Origin: Bacteroidia bacterium
GTDB lineage: Bacteria; Bacteroidota; Bacteroidia; Chitinophagales; Saprospiraceae
NCBI GenBank assembly: GCA_030431945.1
Contig: JAUIIF010000150.1
Span: forward strand, 1 to 8,944
Length of the DNA: 8,944 nt
Direction of reading: 5' to 3'
Shown here piece after piece: positions 4,664 to 8,944 of this stretch; position 1 is the stretch's first letter; each line of letters starts with the position of its first letter. Under the pieces are notes generated by a model. That model had not been told where the DNA came from. It saw nothing but the letters and a program-made list of their open reading frames with translations, and ran no database searches. Both the position numbers and the translations under genes were made by a program.

Positions 4664-7042
4664 CTACCGCAAGAACACAACTTTGCCTACGGCACTTTCC
4701 GCGTTGGCCAATCCGAACCTGCCGTTACTCGAAGCAAAAATAAGGTAGACGCCGGTCGTTACCCGCCGGCCATTATAGTCGGTGCCGGACCAGACGAATT
4801 GCCCACCGGTAGCCGTTCCTTCCGCTACCAGCTTGCCGGAAAGATCGGTCACTTTCACGCGCGCATCGCGCGCCAGCCCGTTAATGGCAATGGGGCCGCT
4901 GTATCCGGGCTCAACGGGATTGGGAAAAACAACCAGGTCGTTCTTGAATACGCGGGTAGCAGAGGTGGCCGTGGCCCGGTAACTGATGATGCCCAGTTCA
5001 GTACCAAAGTAGACGGTGCCGGTAGTGGGGTCTACGGCAATGTCCCTTACGATGTTGTCCAGGAGTGGGCTGTTGCCCTGATCAAAGAACAGAAGCTGGT
5101 CTTCGCCATCGGGCGAAAGCAGGTAGGCCCCGCCACTGGTACCGATCCACTTACGGTTGCCGCCATCAACCGTAATGGAGCGAATTTCTTCCGTCTCCAG
5201 CAGGAAGCCACCAAAATCGTTGGCCTCCACAATTGGCAGTCGGCCGGAACAGGCTTCCGGATCGAAAACGGCATCAGAACAATCAAAAACGGCAATACCC
5301 TGGCTGGTGCCCACCCATACGCTGCCGTCCAGATCAACCGCAATGCTGCGGACATTATTGGAGGGCAGGTTGCTGTTATTGGCCGTAATGGCCCGGCAGC
5401 GATCGTCGCTGGGGTCCAGTGGTGTCCCCATGGGGTCCAGCACCGTCAGTCCGTTGCCGGCATTGGTGGAATGGGCCGTCCAGAGAAAACCCTGCTGGTC
5501 AATGACCATGGCAATAGCCGTATTCTGACTGCAGTTGCCGCCAATGGCCGCCCACGTTCCCTCGGGGCTTTGCACACTGATGAAATTTCCGTCGCTCGAA
5601 AGTCCGTTGGCCAGGTAGGTAAAGCCGTTGTCATCCGTAACCGCATCCATTACCCGGACCCTCCCGGGGCCGGCATCCGGACTGAGCCGTAAACTGCTGT
5701 TCGTTTCGTCGAACAGCTCCCCCGTGTTATTTGCGGCGTCAAATTTCACGGCCCCTTCGAAGGCCGAACTGAACCAGTGCTTATTGCTGGTCGGGTCATA
5801 GTGGACGTCCACGATGGCGGCTACGTCGTCGTCACCACCAAATTCACCGTCCTGGCCTTTAAAAACAGCGGTGTTTTCCCGGTTGTAAAAGGTCCACTCT
5901 CCCTCCCGGAACCGGTAAGCGCCGCCAAAATTGAAACTGGCACCAAAGTTTTCGTTCAGGACGCTGGGCGCTACCCACAGGGCGTCACCGTCGTGGAGCA
6001 GCCGGTAATTATTGTCGTCCAGTGGTCCGCTGTATTCGATTTCGTTACAATCGTTATCCTGGGCATTATCGAAGTACCGAATCCTCGGGGTGGTGGGGTC
6101 CTCACCAAACCAGATGCGGCCCCGGTCGTCTTCGATAGCGTAGTTCGTGCGGATGATGCACTGGCTGAACACCCGTCTTTGAGCCCCCTCCTCGTTCAGG
6201 AACATGAGTTGCCGGGCACTACAGCCATCATCCGTGCACCGGTATCCGCCCAGTAGCCAGTTGGGGCCGACGCTGAGGTACTGGAGCCGCCACGGACGGT
6301 CATCATTGGTGTCAAAAAACAAAGCGGCGGTATCTGCCCGGAAACGGTAGATGTCCTTATCTACTCCGAAATACAAGTCGCCTTTATAGACCGCGATCGC
6401 GGTACTGGTATAATCGCCCGGCAAACGTTCGGCGGGACCAAGCAGGCGCCAATTACCGAAATCGTTCAGGTTTACCCCCGTTTGCAGGGCGCGGTAAACC
6501 CCCTCCTCCGTGGCGGCATACAGGTATTCTTCGTGCACCGCAACCCCTTCTACCCGAACGCCGGTGAAGGTGGTGAACAGGAAGGTCTCTTCGTCCAGGC
6601 TGAGGGCCGATACACCGTAGCCGGCAGCCAGATAGACGATGTTGTCTTCACCAAAGAAAAGGTCGTAAATCTGCTTGTCGCCACTAAAACTGAAGTTGTC
6701 TATCTGCCGCAGGGTGGAAAAACGCCCGTTACGCAACAGGTCAATAACGCTGTTTTCGTAAACGATAATCAACGTTTCCGTGGGCTCATGATAACGAATA
6801 AGACGAACCCGTGCTTCGGCAAGACCATCTTCCCGGGCCAGCCGGCTGATGCTCAGGTCTTCTTTGTCCAGGTAGAAAAGTGCTTTGCCCGTGGTGTAAA
6901 TGATCGAACGCTCACTCTCCGTTACGTAAGTGCCGAAACGATAAGATTGCAGGGTGCGCCATTCACCGAGACTGTCGGTTTGAGCGCTCAGTGTGGAAAG
7001 GGCCAGCAGTAGTAGCAGACACATTAAGTTTCTCAGGGGCAT
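4664..7042 (-). CDS. porZ: Type IX secretion system surface protein PorZ
   Basis: PorZ is a cell-surface component of the T9SS attachment complex (PorU-PorV-PorQ-PorZ). In Porphyromonas gingivalis it delivers anionic lipopolysaccharide to the PorU sortase. The start at 7042 gives 792 aa (P. gingivalis PorZ is about 776) and a clean signal peptide (MPLRNLMCLLLLLALSTLSA-Q). The frame stays open upstream to 7255, but those 71 residues precede the signal peptide and look non-coding. The N-terminal propeller has typical PorZ features: GEWR near residue 28, then TGKALFYLDKEDL, SRLAREDGL, TLIIVYENSVIDLL and GYGVSALSL. Later propeller blades show VWVGTSQG (~575), KWIGTSGG (~631) and VYFGTELG. The last ~88 residues (VFPNPVEPGYSG, then VTDLSGKLV, GGQFVWSGTDYNGRRV and TTGVYLIF) form the T9SS type-A-like C-terminal beta-sandwich. 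It is separated from cca by 494 bp. Confidence 0.88.
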   Translation of the reverse strand: MPLRNLMCLLLLLALSTLSAQTDSLGEWRTLQSYRFGTYVTESERSIIYTTGKALFYLDKEDLSISRLAREDGLAEARVRLIRYHEPTETLIIVYENSVIDLLRNGRFSTLRQIDNFSFSGDKQIYDLFFGEDNIVYLAAGYGVSALSLDEETFLFTTFTGVRVEGVAVHEEYLYAATEEGVYRALQTGVNLNDFGNWRLLGPAERLPGDYTSTAIAVYKGDLYFGVDKDIYRFRADTAALFFDTNDDRPWRLQYLSVGPNWLLGGYRCTDDGCSARQLMFLNEEGAQRRVFSQCIIRTNYAIEDDRGRIWFGEDPTTPRIRYFDNAQDNDCNEIEYSGPLDDNNYRLLHDGDALWVAPSVLNENFGASFNFGGAYRFREGEWTFYNRENTAVFKGQDGEFGGDDDVAAIVDVHYDPTSNKHWFSSAFEGAVKFDAANNTGELFDETNSSLRLSPDAGPGRVRVMDAVTDDNGFTYLANGLSSDGNFISVQSPEGTWAAIGGNCSQNTAIAMVIDQQGFLWTAHSTNAGNGLTVLDPMGTPLDPSDDRCRAITANNSNLPSNNVRSIAVDLDGSVWVGTSQGIAVFDCSDAVFDPEACSGRLPIVEANDFGGFLLETEEIRSITVDGGNRKWIGTSGGAYLLSPDGEDQLLFFDQGNSPLLDNIVRDIAVDPTTGTVYFGTELGIISYRATATSATRVFKNDLVVFPNPVEPGYSGPIAINGLARDARVKVTDLSGKLVAEGTATGGQFVWSGTDYNGRRVTTGVYLIFASSNGRFGLANAESAVGKVVFLR

Positions 7043-7046
7043 ACGG

Positions 7047-7054
7047 CAAAGGTA
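7047..7054 (-). promoter_or_regulatory. TACCTTTG -7 box immediately before porZ
   Basis: This is an exact match to the Bacteroidota -7 consensus TAnnTTTG on the minus strand, four bases before the ATG at 7042. A transcript from it would start at or next to the start codon and be nearly leaderless. No TTG-type -33 element was found at the expected spacing, so it is half a promoter by sequence. Confidence 0.4.
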
Positions 7055-7152
7055 GGTTGCCGGAGGTAAGACCCCGGCAGTTAACAGGCTTCCGCAAAGC
7101 GGATGACACGTCTTTAGATACGTTGAACGGGCCGTTCGTAGTCTTAAGGGCG

Positions 7153-7160
7153 CAAAATTA
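7153..7160 (-). promoter_or_regulatory. TAATTTTG -7 box upstream of porZ
   Basis: This second TAnnTTTG match lies on the minus strand, followed by a C as in the extended consensus. It would give a porZ leader of about 100-110 bases. The -33 region has only a weak TTC-like match. It is an alternative to the box at 7047-7054. Confidence 0.4.
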
Positions 7161-7231
7161 GTTTGCCATTGTGCCCGGGGAACGCCGGAAGGAGGGGCGC
7201 GGCCGCAGGTGCAATGAAGGAAACAGGGCAT

Positions 7232-7268
7232 AAAAAAAGGTCCCTGACGTTGCACCGTCTGGGACCTT
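7232..7268 (-). terminator. Intrinsic terminator, minus strand
   Basis: Read on the minus strand, an AAGGTCCC arm (7268-7261) pairs with GGGACCTT (7244-7237). Inside, GACG pairs with CGTC across one A-A mismatch and closes a GTGCAA loop. The stem is followed at once by a run of seven T (7238-7232, overlapping the last arm bases). This is a textbook rho-independent terminator. It ends transcription coming from the cca side about 190 bp before porZ. Confidence 0.9.
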
Positions 7269-7323
7269 ATATTGTAGCTTTCTAACTACATCGTAATAAC
7301 TGGAATCTAGGGCGCTGAACGCC

Positions 7324-7343
7324 AAAAAAAACCTTTCAGAAGG
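7324..7343 (-). terminator. Weak internal hairpin with T8 tract
   Basis: On the minus strand, CCTT (7343-7340) and AAGG (7335-7332) form a 4-bp stem with a CTGA loop, followed by eight T (7331-7324). The stem is short for a terminator. Its 5' arm can alternatively pair with AAGGG upstream (7372-7368), which gives an attenuator-like choice. It may be the cca terminator or an internal pause site. Confidence 0.35.
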
Positions 7344-7436
7344 GGGCGAAAAACCAACAATTCGCAGCCCTTAAATTTGAACACGCTTTTTGGAAAAACG
7401 CTGACGGGAAATGTTGCACCACTTCCATCAGTGATA

Positions 7437-7444
7437 CAAAGGTA
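7437..7444 (-). promoter_or_regulatory. TACCTTTG -7 box for the candidate small RNA
   Basis: This is an exact match to the Bacteroidota TAnnTTTG -7 element on the minus strand, preceded by TGCAA. It lies five to seven bases before the first hairpin of the candidate RNA. The expected -33 position falls in a C-rich tract with no TTG, so the promoter assignment is partial. Confidence 0.45.
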
Positions 7445-7449
7445 TTGCA

Positions 7450-7499
7450 GGGGGGTGGGGGGTACCACCCCATTACGATGGGGTGTAGGGTGGGGGAGG
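7450..7499 (+). other. G-run cluster (quadruplex potential) containing an 8-bp hairpin
   Basis: The plus strand carries G runs of 6 (7450-7455), 6 (7457-7462), 4 (7480-7483), 3 (7488-7490) and 5 (7492-7496) within 50 bases, enough for a G-quadruplex. In the middle, CACCCCAT (7466-7473) and ATGGGGTG (7478-7485) form a perfect hairpin with a TACG loop. The two structures would compete. The cluster lies between the end of cca and the small-RNA -7 box. It is seen in the sequence; the function is unknown. Confidence 0.5.
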
Positions 7500-7536
7500 T
7501 GTTAAAATTTTGTTGCCGTCTGCTGAGCAGGAGGGC

Positions 7537-8944
7537 TTAGCCACGATCTCCGGTGGCGGGCGCCAGGCCCAAACCGGCGGCGACCTCCAGCATTTTTACC
7601 CTGGCAGCCTCCAGTTCGTTGGGGATGTCCCCATCGAGAATGGCTTCCCGGACGGCATCTTTGATCAGGCCCACCTCCCGGCTGGGCTCAAGGTGGAAGG
7701 TTTCCATAATCAATTCCCCCGTAATGGGCGGTTGCCAGTTGCGCAGGTGATCCTTTTCTTCTATTTCGGTCATCCGCTGCCGCAGTTCCTTGTAGTTTTC
7801 CCGGAACCGCTTGACCTTGTGGGGGTTTTTGCTGGTAATGTCGCTGGCACACAGCGTCATTAAATCATCGATGTCCTCTCCGGCTTCAAAGAGGATGCGG
7901 CGAATGGCAGAATCAGAAATTTCTTCCTGGGTCAGCGAGATCGGGCGCTGGTGCAGGGCTACGAGTTTCTGGACGTATTTCAGTTTGTCGTTCGGCAGAC
8001 GGAGCCGGCGGAAAATGCGCGGGACCATATTGGCGCCAACGGCATCGTGTGCGTGAAACGTCCAGCCGGCGGTGGCTTCCCACCGCTTGGTCTTCGCCTT
8101 GCCGATGTCGTGCAGCAGCGCCGCCCAGCGCAGCCAGAGGTCGGGGCTGCGATCCGCCAGGTTGTCCACTACCTGAATGGTGTGGAAAAAATTGTCTTTG
8201 TGCTTGCGTCCGTTGCGGGACTCTACCCCGCGGAGTGCCGCAAGCTCCGGCAGGACGTAGTCAAGCAGGCCCGTGTCATTCATAAGCCGGAAGCCAATAC
8301 TGGGTACGGGAGACAGTAAAATCTTGTGCAACTCCGTAGCAATACGTTCCCAGCTGATAATTTTTAAGCGTTCGCGGTGCTCGCGAATGGCCGTCAGGGT
8401 GGCGGGGTCAAGCTGGAAGCCCAACTGGGTGGCAAATCTGATGCCCCGCATCATCCGCAGCGGATCGTCCGAAAAAGTTTTTCCTGGCTCCAGTGGGGTG
8501 ACGAGCCGCTTGGCCTCCAGGTCTTCCAGCCCGTTAAAAGGGTCGATGATGGTACCGTAATCCTGCTCGTTGAGGCTGATGGCCAGGGCGTTGATCGTGA
8601 AGTCCCGGCGGTTCTGGTCATCCGCCAGGGTGCCGGATTCTACGGTCGGTTTACGGCTGTCGGACCGGTAACTCTCCTTCCGGGCACCGACAAACTCTAT
8701 TTCCATGTCCCGGTGCTTCAGCGCCGCCGTGCCGAAACGCTTGTAGACCGTTACCCGGCTGCGGGGGTGCAGACTATCCCCCACCCGTTTAGCCAGGTCA
8801 ATACCGCTGCCGACACAAACAATATCAAGATCTTTGCTGGGCCGGGCCAACAGCCGGTCCCGGACGTACCCCCCCACAATATAGGTGGGGCAACCCAGCT
8901 CGGCGGCCGCCTGGCTGATTACTTCAAAAATCTTGCGTTCGTTA
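7537..8944 (-). CDS. cca: CCA-adding tRNA nucleotidyltransferase with HD domain, 5'-truncated by window edge
   Basis: The enzyme adds or repairs the 3'-terminal CCA of tRNA using CTP and ATP, in the cytoplasm. 468 residues are visible, and the frame is open to the right edge (NERKIFEVISQ before the catalytic domain). The GTG at 8877 is therefore inside the conserved IVGGYVRD motif and is not the start; probably only a few residues are missing. In order it shows the nucleotidyltransferase GGYVRD and metal-binding DLDIV, the RRDFTINALA motif, and DPFNGLEDL. The nucleotide-recognition region follows (DDPLRMMRGIRFATQLGF). After it come RIATELHKIL and an HD phosphohydrolase domain (HTIQVVDN, LLHDIGK, HAHD), then a C-terminal tRNA-binding tail. 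Class II CCA enzymes with an HD domain are normal in Bacteroidota, so nothing looks unusual. A poly(A)-polymerase-like specificity cannot be excluded from motifs alone. Confidence 0.95.
   Translation of the reverse strand, partial: NERKIFEVISQAAAELGCPTYIVGGYVRDRLLARPSKDLDIVCVGSGIDLAKRVGDSLHPRSRVTVYKRFGTAALKHRDMEIEFVGARKESYRSDSRKPTVESGTLADDQNRRDFTINALAISLNEQDYGTIIDPFNGLEDLEAKRLVTPLEPGKTFSDDPLRMMRGIRFATQLGFQLDPATLTAIREHRERLKIISWERIATELHKILLSPVPSIGFRLMNDTGLLDYVLPELAALRGVESRNGRKHKDNFFHTIQVVDNLADRSPDLWLRWAALLHDIGKAKTKRWEATAGWTFHAHDAVGANMVPRIFRRLRLPNDKLKYVQKLVALHQRPISLTQEEISDSAIRRILFEAGEDIDDLMTLCASDITSKNPHKVKRFRENYKELRQRMTEIEEKDHLRNWQPPITGELIMETFHLEPSREVGLIKDAVREAILDGDIPNELEAARVKMLEVAAGLGLAPATGDRG

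Larger units (their letters stand above)
7231..7432 (-). ncRNA. Candidate ~200-nt structured small RNA or regulated leader
   Basis: This minus-strand unit lies between cca and porZ. It has a TACCTTTG -7 box (7437-7444), a predicted 5' end near 7432, no convincing ORF, and a strong intrinsic terminator at its 3' end. In order it can form a hairpin at 7402-7430 (GUGCAA loop), a 10-bp interrupted stem at 7340-7372, GGCG/CGCC at 7311-7323, GUAGUU/AGCUAC with an AGAA loop at 7274-7289, and the terminator hairpin, again with a GUGCAA loop. The length resembles 6S RNA, but I cannot see 6S-like pairing of the two ends, nor tRNA, SRP or tmRNA features. It could instead be an attenuated leader of porZ or the 3' UTR of cca. 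The promoter lacks a visible -33 element. Confidence 0.5.

Noticed and set aside
4799..5692. 297-codon open frame antisense to porZ
   Set aside because: It is covered by clear propeller coding sequence on the other strand and has no recognisable motifs.
7043..7255. 71-residue N-terminal extension of porZ from the ATG at 7255
   Set aside because: It would precede a clear signal peptide, is Cys/Arg/Pro-rich without a family match, and overlaps the terminator and promoter boxes.
7261..7430. tRNA gene, suggested by a GTTCAAAT T-loop-like string on the minus strand
   Set aside because: The flanking bases do not form a T stem, and no acceptor, D or anticodon arms fit.
7231..7432. 6S RNA identity for the cca-porZ intergenic transcript
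   Set aside because: Only the length fits; no pairing of the 5' and 3' ends around a central bubble could be seen, so it is left as unrecognised.
8875..8877. GTG at 8877 as the start of cca
   Set aside because: It encodes the Val of the conserved IVGGYVRD motif, and the open frame continues to the right edge with typical family residues.
1..8944. CRISPR array, insertion sequence or attachment site
   Set aside because: No direct repeat array, transposase or terminal inverted repeat with target duplication was seen on either strand.

Overview
The window looks like a chromosome segment of a Gram-negative Bacteroidota bacterium, most likely a Saprospiria/Lewinella-type marine or environmental member. 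The reasons are a PorZ-type subunit of the type IX secretion system, which is confined to Bacteroidota, TAnnTTTG-type -7 promoter boxes, weak or absent Shine-Dalgarno sequences, and protein sequences with a Bacteroidota flavour. The genus assignment is an impression and was not tested.

Layout. At 1-767 (+) lies the C-terminal three quarters of a zinc carboxypeptidase-like desuccinylase/aspartoacylase, cut by the left edge. It converges on a 1.9-kb minus-strand gene (860-2779), and the two 3' ends are separated by a perfect 14-bp-arm hairpin. The minus-strand gene is the most striking object here. It encodes a secreted cholesterol-dependent cytolysin (CDC) homologue with an N-terminal domain of three 42-residue repeats that reads as a beta-trefoil, a cysteine-less pyolysin-like undecapeptide, and a retained Thr-Leu sterol-recognition pair. 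CDCs are best known from Gram-positive pathogens, so a lectin-like/CDC fusion in a Bacteroidota deserves attention. A divergent 289-bp intergenic region with two inverted repeats leads to thiL (3069-4103, +, thiamine-monophosphate kinase). An orphan three-helix membrane protein follows (4289-4636, +).

The right half is on the minus strand. cca (7537-8944, CCA-adding tRNA nucleotidyltransferase, truncated at its N-terminus by the right edge) is followed by a 494-bp gap and then porZ (4664-7042). The gap is not empty. On the minus strand it holds a TACCTTTG -7 box, several hairpins, and a strong hairpin-plus-T7 intrinsic terminator about 200 bases downstream, which together outline an unrecognised small RNA or a long regulated leader. 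The first and last hairpins of that unit carry the same GUGCAA loop. Immediately upstream of the box is a G-run cluster with quadruplex potential.

The genes do not form one operon. ThiL (thiamine diphosphate synthesis), Cca (tRNA maturation) and PorZ (cell-surface secretion) are core functions. The CDC is an isolated accessory gene. Several annotation traps were corrected: the starts of the desuccinylase (42), CDC (2815), porZ (7255) and cca (8877) suggested by the longest or nearest ORF are not the real starts.
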